A DNA stretch of 64,000 nt, taken from NCBI GenBank assembly GCA_049366695.1, contig JBMNCR010000059.1, forward strand, positions 1 through 64,000, in the 5' to 3' direction. The DNA is from JBMNCR01 sp049366695 (lineage in GTDB: Bacteria > Bacillota > Clostridia > Eubacteriales > Alkalibacteraceae). Both the position numbers and the translations under genes were made by a program. How positions within the stretch are numbered: the first letter of the stretch is position 1; every line of letters begins with the position of its first letter. Positions 35,721 to 43,639 of this stretch are shown piece by piece. Below the pieces are notes generated by a model, which was not told the DNA's origin, searched no databases, and was given only the letters and a program-made list of their open reading frames with translations.

Positions 35721-36308
35721 ATGACAGAAAATAATAAAACAAAATATTTAACTAGAATTGGGGTATTAAGCACTATCGCATTTATATTAATGTTTATTGA
35801 GTTCCCTATACCTATATTCCCTTCATTTTTAAAGTTTGATATTAGTGATATCCCAGCATTATTAGGTGCTTTTGCAATGGGGCCTATTGCAGGTGTAATA
35901 ATTGAACTACTTAAAAATATTTTACATGTAATTGTAAAGGGTTCTGAAACAGGTGGAGTTGGTCAGTTGGCTAATTTTTTGATTGGATCAGCATGGGTAA
36001 TACCAGTAGGAGTTTTGTATAAACGAAAAAAATCTAAAAAATATGCATTAATAAGCCTAGCAGTTGGAGCTGGTTCAATGATAATTATGGCAGCTTTAGC
36101 AAATTATTATATACTATTGCCATTTTATGCAAAGATAATGCCCGTTGAAGTCATTGTTGGATTAGGTTCAGCAATAAATGCTAAAATCGTGGATTTTGCT
36201 ACTTTGATATTATATGGTATAACACCATTTAATATTTTTAAAACAATAGTTATATCATTAATAACAATAGGTCTTTATAAAAAAGTATCACCAATATTGC
36301 ATAAATGA
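35721..36308 (+). CDS. ribU: Riboflavin ECF transporter S component
   Basis: Membrane substrate-binding protein that takes up riboflavin together with the shared EcfAA'T energising module (not in the window). The 195-residue protein has five to six helices and the RibU-like regions FPSFLKFDISDIPALLGAFAMGP and ELLKNILHVIVKGSETGGVGQ-type loop. The FMN riboswitch upstream supports the substrate. Start ATG at 35721 has AAGGAGGAG upstream; a TTG at 35694 is unlikely. Confidence 0.93.
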   Translation: MTENNKTKYLTRIGVLSTIAFILMFIEFPIPIFPSFLKFDISDIPALLGAFAMGPIAGVIIELLKNILHVIVKGSETGGVGQLANFLIGSAWVIPVGVLYKRKKSKKYALISLAVGAGSMIIMAALANYYILLPFYAKIMPVEVIVGLGSAINAKIVDFATLILYGITPFNIFKTIVISLITIGLYKKVSPILHK

Positions 36309-36332
36309 TGTAATAAAATATATTTACCCCTC

Positions 36333-36367
36333 AATATAAAGCAACCTTTTATAGGTTGCTTTATATT
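36333..36367 (+). terminator. Intrinsic terminator after ribU
   Basis: A near-perfect 14-15-bp hairpin (AATATAAAGCAACC / GGTTGCTTTATATT) ends the ribU unit; the T tract lies within the stem end. Confidence 0.75.
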
Positions 36368-36454
36368 ATGCAAGGTTTATATGGAAAAAATTGGTGGGTT
36401 AAGTTTTCTAGTGTGAAGATAACATATATTTCAAAAACTAAATACAATAAAATA

Positions 36455-36483
36455 TTGTATCCAATATAAAAAAGTGTTATAAT
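36455..36483 (+). promoter_or_regulatory. Promoter of the SAM-controlled methionine operon
   Basis: TTGTAT (36455-36460) and TATAAT (36478-36483) with 17 bp spacing, just before the SAM riboswitch. Confidence 0.75.
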
Positions 36484-36501
36484 AATCAACAATTAAAAAA
36501 G

Positions 36502-36601
36502 CTTATCAAGAGAGGCTAAGGGACTGGCCCGTTGAAGCCCGGCAACCTACATGTATGTGTGGTGCTAATTCCAGCATTTCTTCATTGAAATGATAGATAA
36601 G
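36502..36601 (+). promoter_or_regulatory. SAM-I riboswitch (S-box)
   Basis: P1 pairs CTTATC (36502-36507) with GATAAG (36596-36601). The hallmark sequences AGAGAGGCTAAGGGACTGGCCC, GAAGCCCGGCAACC, and GGTGCTAATTCCAGCA are all present. S-adenosylmethionine binding promotes the downstream terminator (36618-36653) and turns the methionine genes off when SAM is plentiful. Confidence 0.97.
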
Positions 36602-36617
36602 AGGGATACTGTGATTT

Positions 36618-36653
36618 ACTCGTCTTCATTTATAATGAGAACGAGTTTTTTTA
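36618..36653 (+). terminator. SAM riboswitch expression-platform terminator
   Basis: ACTCGTCTTCATT pairs, with two mismatches, with AATGAGAACGAGT and is followed by a run of T, 16 bases after the aptamer. Confidence 0.85.
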
Positions 36654-36743
36654 TTGGTATATAATACAAAGTATTCACTGATATGATTAACATTTGATAT
36701 TTATACAATTATTGTAGATGAACTTAATAAAGGAGGATTATAT

Positions 36744-37919
36744 ATGGCAAAGACTTATCAGGAAATTAATGAAAAAATTGCTAGTGGTAAGGCAGTTGTA
36801 GTTACTGCTGAAGAAGTAATTGATATTGTTAAGGAGAAAGGCGTAAGTGAGGCAACTGATTATGTAGATGTTGTAACAACTGCAACTTTTGGTCCAATGT
36901 GTTCTTCAGGTGCTTTTTTAAATTTTGGTCATTCAGATCCAAATATAAGAATGACTAAAACTTTTTTAAATAATGTGGAAGCTTATTCTGGTATAGCGGC
37001 TGTGGATGCTTATATAGGAGCTACACAAACTTCAGAAGATATAGGTATAGAATATGGTGGAGCACATGTAATATGTGATCTTATCGATGGTAAGAGTATT
37101 GAATTAAAAGCAACTTCGCCAGGAACTGATTGTTATCCTAGGAAAGAAATTAATTCATATATTACTAAAGATAGTATTAATGAAGCATATTTATACAATC
37201 CTAGAAATTGTTATCAAAATTATAATGCTGCCATTAATACTTCAAAGAAGAGATTATACACGTATATGGGAATATTACAGCCTAATATGGGTAATATAAC
37301 ATACGCAACGTCTGGCCAATTAAGTCCTTTATTAAATGATCCCCTATATAAAACTATTGGTATTGGTACAAGGATTTTTATTGCAGGAACACAAGGATAT
37401 GTTGCATGGCAAGGGACTCAATTTAATTCTGGGGTAAAAAGAGGAGACGATGATGTACCATTGACGCCCGCTGGGACATTGGCACTTACTGGAGATTTAA
37501 AAAGTATGAGTACTGAATTTATCAAGCCGGCAATATTTGAAAGGTATGGAGTATCCATGTTTGTAGGTGTTGGAATACCTATTCCAATATTAAACGAAGA
37601 AATGATGAAATATGTTTCAGTAGAAGATAAAGATATATATACAAATGTTGTGGATTACAGTGTAAGTAAAGGTGGAAAACCTGTTTTAACCCAAGTTAGT
37701 TATGCACAATTAAAAAGCGGGAAAGTAAGAATAAATGATAAAGATATAAAGACTTCTCCATTGTCTAGTATTGTAAAGGCTAGAAAAATAGCAGATACTT
37801 TAAAAGATTGGATTAAAAAGGGGCAATTTTTTATTCAACAACCAGTTCAGTTGTTTGATACAGAAAATAATTTGAAATCTCTGAAAATTGTCAGTGAGAA
37901 AGGAGAGATAATAGAATGA
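36744..37919 (+). CDS. DUF39 homocysteine biosynthesis protein (aspartate semialdehyde sulfurtransferase)
   Basis: 391 residues, HcyBio/DUF39 (COG1900) family. In methanogens and sulfate reducers this family makes homocysteine from aspartate semialdehyde and sulfide without O-acyl-homoserine. Two conserved cysteines are present, Cys53 (GPMCSSGAFLNFGH) and Cys130 (SPGTDCYPRKE), as expected for persulfide chemistry. There is no C-terminal CBS pair. The ribosome-binding site is AAGGAGG. A SAM-I riboswitch lies upstream, and the partner ferredoxin overlaps the 3' end by 4 bases. Strong family and context evidence; activity inferred. Confidence 0.92.
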   Translation: MAKTYQEINEKIASGKAVVVTAEEVIDIVKEKGVSEATDYVDVVTTATFGPMCSSGAFLNFGHSDPNIRMTKTFLNNVEAYSGIAAVDAYIGATQTSEDIGIEYGGAHVICDLIDGKSIELKATSPGTDCYPRKEINSYITKDSINEAYLYNPRNCYQNYNAAINTSKKRLYTYMGILQPNMGNITYATSGQLSPLLNDPLYKTIGIGTRIFIAGTQGYVAWQGTQFNSGVKRGDDDVPLTPAGTLALTGDLKSMSTEFIKPAIFERYGVSMFVGVGIPIPILNEEMMKYVSVEDKDIYTNVVDYSVSKGGKPVLTQVSYAQLKSGKVRINDKDIKTSPLSSIVKARKIADTLKDWIKKGQFFIQQPVQLFDTENNLKSLKIVSEKGEIIE

Positions 37920-38317
37920 AAAAGAAAGTACTCTTGAATTTTCCAAGAAAGTTAACTGGAAAACCACTAACTTTTAATCTAATAAAAAAGTATGAACTTG
38001 AAATAAATATTCTAAAAGCTTCAATTGACTATAGTATTGAAGGTTCTCTTTTACTAGAAATCAATGGAATAGAAGAAAATATACTTATGGGAATCGATTA
38101 TCTTAAGAATAATGGAGTAGAGGTTAATGTTATTGAAAATCCAATTAATATAAATTTTGATGAATGCGTTCAATGCGGTACTTGTGTTGCTGCTTGTTCT
38201 GTTAATGCCCTGTATATGGATCATCAATGGAAACTAGAATATGATGCTAATCTTTGTATGGAGTGCATGTTATGCATAAAGGCGTGTCCGTTAAGATTAA
38301 TAGTAAGTGAAGTATAG
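37916..38317 (+). CDS. NIL-domain ferredoxin, homocysteine synthesis partner
   Basis: 133 residues. An N-terminal NIL domain (about 1-75), the fold also found as a regulatory domain in methionine ABC transporters, is followed by a two-cluster ferredoxin with CVQCGTCVAACS and CMECMLCIKACP. This NIL/ferredoxin architecture is the known partner of DUF39 in homocysteine formation and is thought to supply electrons to reduce the persulfide or disulfide. The start overlaps the DUF39 stop (ATGA). The first cluster has Ser in place of the usual Pro after its fourth Cys. Confidence 0.9.
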   Translation: MKKKVLLNFPRKLTGKPLTFNLIKKYELEINILKASIDYSIEGSLLLEINGIEENILMGIDYLKNNGVEVNVIENPININFDECVQCGTCVAACSVNALYMDHQWKLEYDANLCMECMLCIKACPLRLIVSEV

Positions 38318-38324
38318 GTTTATA

Positions 38325-39044
38325 ATGTATCAGGAAAGAGATTATAGAAATAGAATGAAGTCTGAGGATTTAGTATCATATAAAATTTCCCGTTTAGAAA
38401 CAGACTTATTTGTATCTACAGATATTGATTTAATGGAAACAACAAAAAGATTAGTTAATAAGTATCGAACTGAAATAGAGGTATACGCTAAAATAAATCC
38501 TGATTTTATTACATCATTAAAACCTATTATTATTAATGAAAGTGTACCTTCTATAGTGTTCCATATGTCGTCTGTTGCCCAAAGGGGAGGAGTAGGTCCT
38601 ATGGCTGCTGTTGCAGGAGCAATATCACAATATGTGGGGCAACACTTAATAGATTATAGTGAGAATGTAATTATTGAAAATGGTGGAGATTTATTTATTA
38701 AAACAAATATTACAAGAAAAATAAGAATTTTTGCTGGGGATTCTTTATTTTCAAATAAACTGAATTTAATAATTTCTCCTGATGAAACTCCTTTGGGTAT
38801 ATGTACTTCTTCGGGGACTATAGGTCATTCTTTTAGTTATGGAAAAGCAGATGCAGTTGTGGTTGTTTCTGAAGATACGCTTTTAGCAGATGCTTGTGCA
38901 ACAGCTACATGCAACATAATACAAGGAAAAGATGATATTAACAAGGGGATAGAATTTATCAAGACTATAAATGATATAAAAGGTTGCATTATCATAAAGG
39001 ATGATAAACTGGGAATATGGGGAGATATAAGAATAAGTAAGTAA
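38325..39044 (+). CDS. UPF0280 family protein, homocysteine synthesis partner
   Basis: 239 residues, with the ApbE-like UPF0280 core (GPMAAVAGAISQYVG, IENGGDLFIKT, TSSGTIGHSFSYGKADAVVV). Genetic work in Desulfovibrio tied this family, together with DUF39 and the NIL ferredoxin, to homocysteine synthesis; its chemical role is not settled. I prefer the ATG at 38325 (MYQERDYR) to a GTG at 38307 that overlaps the ferredoxin gene; the ribosome-binding site is weak in either case. Third gene of the SAM-controlled operon. Confidence 0.87.
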   Translation: MYQERDYRNRMKSEDLVSYKISRLETDLFVSTDIDLMETTKRLVNKYRTEIEVYAKINPDFITSLKPIIINESVPSIVFHMSSVAQRGGVGPMAAVAGAISQYVGQHLIDYSENVIIENGGDLFIKTNITRKIRIFAGDSLFSNKLNLIISPDETPLGICTSSGTIGHSFSYGKADAVVVVSEDTLLADACATATCNIIQGKDDINKGIEFIKTINDIKGCIIIKDDKLGIWGDIRISK

Positions 39045-39057
39045 AGGAATGATTAAC

Positions 39058-41181
39058 ATGACTATACTAAATGATTTAGGAAATAAAATAATATTATTTG
39101 ATGGAGCGCTTGGAACTCAGATACAACAAGAAGTACCTGATGCTAAGATACCTTATGAGCTTAATATGACAAATCCAGATTTGCTTAAAAGAATTCATGC
39201 TAGCTATATTGAGGCCGGGGCGGATGTAATTACGACTAATACTTTTGGAGCAAATGATATTAAATTGAAAGATAGTAAATATACTATTGAAAATATTATT
39301 ACTATGGGAGTTAAAAATGCAAAGGAAGTAGCAAAGGATAAATATGTAGCTTTAGATATAGCACCACTAGGAAAAATGTTTGATCCAATAGGCGATATGA
39401 CATTTGAATTTGCATATGAACAATTTAAAAAACAGGTAATAGCAGGAGAAAAAGCTGGATGTGATTTAATAATAATAGAAACTATGTCTGATATTTTAGA
39501 AGCAAAGGTAGCAGTGTTGGCTGCTAAGGAAAATACTTCCTTGCCTGTTTTTTGTTCTATGACATTTAATGAAAGAGGAAGAACTTTTACTGGGCTAGAT
39601 CCTATTACAATGGTTGCAGTATTAGAAGGATTAGGTGTGGATTGTATAGGTGTTAACTGCTCTGTAGGACCAGACAAATTGATATCAGTGGTTGAAAAAA
39701 TAGCACAGTATGCCTCTGTACCTATTATAGTGCAACCAAATGCAGGATTGCCAGTAATTAAGGAGAATAAAACAGTATACGATATAACAAAAGAAGAATT
39801 TACTGCATATATGAAAGAAATAATAAATTTAGGAGTAACTGTTATTGGAGGGTGCTGTGGTACTACACCTGAGTATATAAAGGAACTAAAGAATGTAGTA
39901 GACAATACTAAACCTAAAATTTTGGAAAAGAAAAATCATACTATTATTACATCTTCAAGAAACTCAGTGATAATCGATGATGGAATTACTGTAATAGGAG
40001 AAGCATTAGTGCCAACAGGTAGAAAACAATATAGTGAAGCACTACTTAATGGGAACTATTCTTTTATAACGAAATCAGCAAAAGAACAAAAAAAACTTGG
40101 AGCTCAAATTATTGATTTAAATGTGAGTGTGCCAGGAATAAATGAAAAAGAAACTATGTTAGAAGCGATAAAGCAGGTTCAAAGTAGCATGGATATTCCT
40201 TTACAATTGGACAGTATAAATCCTGAGATAATGGAAGCAGGAATAAGATGTTATGCTGGAAAACCTACGATAAATTCAGTAAATGGAACTGAAGAATCCA
40301 TGAAAAAAATATTTCCAATTGCAAAGAAATATGGTGCATGTATCATAGGTATGGCTTTTGATGAAAAAGGAATAGTACAAAGTGTAGAAGATAGGCTGAA
40401 AATAGCAAAAAGGATTGTAAATACTGCTAAAGAATACGGAATTAACAAAAAAGATATAATAATTGATTGTCTTTCACTTACTGCTACTGCCCATCAAGAT
40501 AGCTTAATTGACACATTAAAATTAGTTAAATTAGTAAAAGAGACGCTAGGTGTTAAGACTATGTTAGGAGTAGCAAATGTATCATATGGACTGCCTAATA
40601 GAAGTTTATTAGATAGAACATATTTTGCAATGGCATTATCTTTTGAACTAGATATAATTATGATGAGTGTGTATGATAGCGAAATGATGGATACGATAAA
40701 TGCATATAATGTTTTAGCAAATATTGATGTAAGGGCAGTTAAGTATAATTCAACATACTTAAAAGCAAAAGATAAATCTTCTACAGATAATAGTAAAAAT
40801 CTATCTATAAGTAATAAAAAAGGAAAAATTGTATTAGCTAGTGTGAAAGGTGATACTATTAATATAGGAAAGAATATACTAAAAGATACACTTAATAAAA
40901 ATGGATATCGAGTAATTGATTTAGGTGTAAATATCGAGGCAGAGACAATATTAAAAACAGCATTAGATGAAAATGCAAGTATAATAGGATTAAGTGCTTT
41001 TGCCGTATCTTCATTAAATAATTTAAAAGAAGCTGTAGAATATATCAAAAAACAAGATTCTGATGTTAAATTAATGGTTGGAGGTGCAGCTGTAACAAAG
41101 GAATTCTGCAAAGAGATTGGCATTAAATTATATGCTAAGAATGCAAAAGAAGCTGTTGAAATGCTAGATAATCTTTGCTAG
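39058..41181 (+). CDS. MetH-like methionine synthase with degenerate cobalamin domain
   Basis: 707 residues. Residues 1-285 form a homocysteine S-methyltransferase domain with zinc cysteines in GVNCSVG and IGGCCGTTPE. Residues about 300-560 form a pterin/methyl-tetrahydrofolate-binding domain (LNVSVPGINE, LDSINPEIMEAG). Residues about 585-707 align with a B12-binding fold (KIVLASVKGDTINIGKNIL, LMVGGAAVTKEF). The DxHxxG cobalt-ligand motif reads D-T-I-N-I-G: the axial histidine is Ile601. The four-helix cap domain that should precede it is reduced to about 30 residues, and there is no reactivation domain. Start at 39058 has AAAGGA 9 bases upstream; the ATG at 39049 abuts that site. Last gene of the SAM-I operon, so a methionine role is likely. 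Confidence 0.88.
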   Translation: MTILNDLGNKIILFDGALGTQIQQEVPDAKIPYELNMTNPDLLKRIHASYIEAGADVITTNTFGANDIKLKDSKYTIENIITMGVKNAKEVAKDKYVALDIAPLGKMFDPIGDMTFEFAYEQFKKQVIAGEKAGCDLIIIETMSDILEAKVAVLAAKENTSLPVFCSMTFNERGRTFTGLDPITMVAVLEGLGVDCIGVNCSVGPDKLISVVEKIAQYASVPIIVQPNAGLPVIKENKTVYDITKEEFTAYMKEIINLGVTVIGGCCGTTPEYIKELKNVVDNTKPKILEKKNHTIITSSRNSVIIDDGITVIGEALVPTGRKQYSEALLNGNYSFITKSAKEQKKLGAQIIDLNVSVPGINEKETMLEAIKQVQSSMDIPLQLDSINPEIMEAGIRCYAGKPTINSVNGTEESMKKIFPIAKKYGACIIGMAFDEKGIVQSVEDRLKIAKRIVNTAKEYGINKKDIIIDCLSLTATAHQDSLIDTLKLVKLVKETLGVKTMLGVANVSYGLPNRSLLDRTYFAMALSFELDIIMMSVYDSEMMDTINAYNVLANIDVRAVKYNSTYLKAKDKSSTDNSKNLSISNKKGKIVLASVKGDTINIGKNILKDTLNKNGYRVIDLGVNIEAETILKTALDENASIIGLSAFAVSSLNNLKEAVEYIKKQDSDVKLMVGGAAVTKEFCKEIGIKLYAKNAKEAVEMLDNLC

Positions 41182-41253
41182 TATAGGAATTAAAAAATTA
41201 ATTATTGTATTAAAAAAATATTATTAAAATAAAAATTATAGATCTAAAATATT

Positions 41254-41280
41254 AAAAGGTCAGGCAATGCCTGTCTTTTA
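41254..41280 (+). terminator. Terminator of the methionine operon
   Basis: CAGGC and GCCTG, extended by AAAAG/CTTTT with small interruptions, form a hairpin (loop AAT) ending in TTTT. It lies between the MetH-like gene and tsaE. Confidence 0.6.
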
Positions 41281-41354
41281 TTATGGTATAATTATAAAAA
41301 CTTGATTTTCCATATATGGAATTATTGTTACGCATATTATAATAGGAGGATTTT

Positions 41355-41816
41355 ATGAATATCACATCTTGCACTCCTAAGGAGACATTTAAATTAGGGT
41401 ACATATTAGGTAAAAATATTAATAAAGGGTCAATTGTTTGTATAGAAGGAGATATGGGGGCAGGGAAAACCGCTTTATCTCAAGGTATTATTAGGGGACT
41501 AGGTGTAGTAGATGAGTATATAACAAGTCCAACATATACCATTGTAAATGAATATAATCTAAAATGTAGAAATGTATATCATTTTGACATATATAGATTA
41601 GAAAATTATGATGAATTAATTGCTATGGGATTTGAAGAGTATCTAAATGATAATGATGTAGTTATTATTGAATGGGCTAATAATATTAAAGAAGATTTAC
41701 CAAAAGAAAACATTTGGATAAAAATAGATAGACACATAGATCAAGACAAAAGGGTAATATGTATTGAAGGGTTAAATGAATTTGATTTAACTACCCTTTT
41801 TGATTATAACAAGTAA
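41355..41816 (+). CDS. tsaE: tRNA t6A biosynthesis ATPase TsaE
   Basis: 153 residues. Walker A GDMGAGKTALSQG, the switch SPTYTIVNEY, and HFDIYRLENYDEL are diagnostic. TsaE uses ATP to cycle the TsaB-TsaD complex that adds threonylcarbamoyl to A37 of ANN-decoding tRNAs. Ribosome-binding site AGGAGGA. It lies 12 bases before tsaB. Confidence 0.96.
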   Translation: MNITSCTPKETFKLGYILGKNINKGSIVCIEGDMGAGKTALSQGIIRGLGVVDEYITSPTYTIVNEYNLKCRNVYHFDIYRLENYDELIAMGFEEYLNDNDVVIIEWANNIKEDLPKENIWIKIDRHIDQDKRVICIEGLNEFDLTTLFDYNK

Positions 41817-41828
41817 GGGAGGATTAAA

Positions 41829-42536
41829 ATGAATATTCTAGCAATAGATACAGCAACTATGGTTTCTTCCGTTGCTATAATAAATGATGAAAAACTATTA
41901 TGTGAAATTACTATTAATAGTAAAAAAAATCATTCCGAAAAATTAATTTTGTTAATAGATGATATGATTAAAAATTGTGATATTTCCATTAATGATGTAG
42001 ATATATTTACATGTACTATTGGTCCTGGATCATTTACTGGACTCAGGATAGCTATCTCTACCATAAAAGGACTAGCTCAGAGCTTAGATAAGCCTGTAAT
42101 TGGGATATCGACACTAGAATCATTAGCTTTTAATTTGCCCTATGCAGATGGGATAATATGCCCTATTATAGATGCTCAAAGAAATAATGTTTATACTGGA
42201 TTATATGAGTGGGAAAATGGCAAATTAATTTGTCTACTTAAAGACAATGTTATGGAAATAGAGAATTTATTTCAAACTATAAGTAAAATGAATAAGAATA
42301 TATATATTACTGGTGACGCAATAAAAAAAATACCACAAGATCTAATAAAGAATAAATCTAATAATATATATATAACACCAATAATTTTTCAGATGCCAAA
42401 AGGAGGATCGTTGGCAAACTTAGCTTTAATAAAGGCAAAGGAAGGCATGATTCAAAGTTATACAGAATTAGAACCAAATTATATTAGAAAATCTCAAGCT
42501 GAATATCAACTTGAAATGAAAAATTCTAAAGTTTAG
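41829..42536 (+). CDS. tsaB: tRNA t6A biosynthesis protein TsaB
   Basis: 235 residues, a catalytically inactive ASKHA-fold partner that dimerises with TsaD in the t6A machine. It begins ILAIDTATMVSSVAI and has GPGSFTGLRI. Ribosome-binding site AAGGGAGG. In many Firmicutes rimI and tsaD follow directly; here they are found 9 kb further on (51546-53666). Confidence 0.95.
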   Translation: MNILAIDTATMVSSVAIINDEKLLCEITINSKKNHSEKLILLIDDMIKNCDISINDVDIFTCTIGPGSFTGLRIAISTIKGLAQSLDKPVIGISTLESLAFNLPYADGIICPIIDAQRNNVYTGLYEWENGKLICLLKDNVMEIENLFQTISKMNKNIYITGDAIKKIPQDLIKNKSNNIYITPIIFQMPKGGSLANLALIKAKEGMIQSYTELEPNYIRKSQAEYQLEMKNSKV

Positions 42537-42553
42537 ATTATGGAGTGCTTATT

Positions 42554-43639
42554 GTGAAAGTTAAATTTATTCATACTGGGGATTTACATTTAGGATGCAA
42601 ATTTATTAATACAAGTTTTCCAAAAGAAATAGCTCGTAACAGAAGAGAAGAGATGTGGGCTACATTCAATGAAATTATTAAATCAGCCAAAAATGAAGAA
42701 GTGGATTTTTTATTAATTAGTGGTGATCTCTTTGAAGGAGATTTGATATCTATAGGGGATCTTAAAAGAATACAACAATCATTTGAAAGTATCCATAAAA
42801 CAAATGTGGTGATATCGCCTGGCAATCACGATATTTATGATGAAAACTCTTTATATAAATATATAGAATGGTCTGAAAATGTTTGTATTTTTAAGAAAGA
42901 TGAAATATGCAAAATCGAATATGAATACTTACAAACTGTAATATACGGCTTTTCTTGGAATGAAAAGTATTACTATGATGACGTAATTCATAATATAGAT
43001 AAACTAAATCATGATAAGAATAATATACTTATAATACATGGCGATGTATATAATAAAAAATCTAATTATTTGCCATTAGATTTATCTGAAATAATGAAAA
43101 TGAAATTTGATTATGTAGCATTAGGACATATTCATAAGCCTGATATAATAGAAAATAATATACGATACTGTGGATCACCTGAGCCATTAGATTTTGGGGA
43201 GATTGGACAAAGAGGAATAATATTGGGGGAATTAAATAATAAGAATTTAAGAGTAGATTTTGTTCCAATATCAAAAAGGCAATTTATTATTAAAGAAGTG
43301 GAAATAACCCCTAGTATGACATATCAAGATATATATGACAATGTACTATCGTTATTCAGTAATAAATCATATTTATACAGAATTATATTAAAAGGGATTA
43401 TAGATTCAGACATTGATATTGAGAATTTAATCAATGAAATATCAAATGAAGTTTATCATCAAGAAATAATCAATAAAACTGTACTTGACTTTAATCTAGA
43501 AAAGATAATGATAGAAAACAAAGATAATATTATTGGAAACTACATAAAAGAATTCTTGAAGATGGATATTGAAGACCATGTAGTCAGAGATGCATTGTAC
43601 TTGGGATTACGAGCGCTACTAAAGGAAAGGATGATGTAA
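42554..43639 (+). CDS. YhaO/SbcD-like DNA repair exonuclease
   Basis: 361 residues, calcineurin-like metallophosphoesterase of the Mre11/SbcD type. The metal motifs are HTGDLHLG, SGDLFEGD, GNHD, IHGDVY and GHIHKP. With the neighbouring AAA ATPase it should form an Mre11-Rad50-like complex that cuts DNA ends and hairpins. Start GTG at 42554 lies 8 bases after TGGAG; a GTG at 42545 overlaps that site. The stop TAA is followed directly by the next ATG. Confidence 0.9.
   Translation: MKVKFIHTGDLHLGCKFINTSFPKEIARNRREEMWATFNEIIKSAKNEEVDFLLISGDLFEGDLISIGDLKRIQQSFESIHKTNVVISPGNHDIYDENSLYKYIEWSENVCIFKKDEICKIEYEYLQTVIYGFSWNEKYYYDDVIHNIDKLNHDKNNILIIHGDVYNKKSNYLPLDLSEIMKMKFDYVALGHIHKPDIIENNIRYCGSPEPLDFGEIGQRGIILGELNNKNLRVDFVPISKRQFIIKEVEITPSMTYQDIYDNVLSLFSNKSYLYRIILKGIIDSDIDIENLINEISNEVYHQEIINKTVLDFNLEKIMIENKDNIIGNYIKEFLKMDIEDHVVRDALYLGLRALLKERMM

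Noticed and set aside
39204..39905. 233-codon minus-strand frame
   Set aside because: Antisense to the methyltransferase domain of the MetH-like gene, whose motifs are clear on the plus strand.
40494..41123. 209-codon minus-strand frame
   Set aside because: Antisense shadow of the C-terminal part of the MetH-like gene; no ribosome-binding site.
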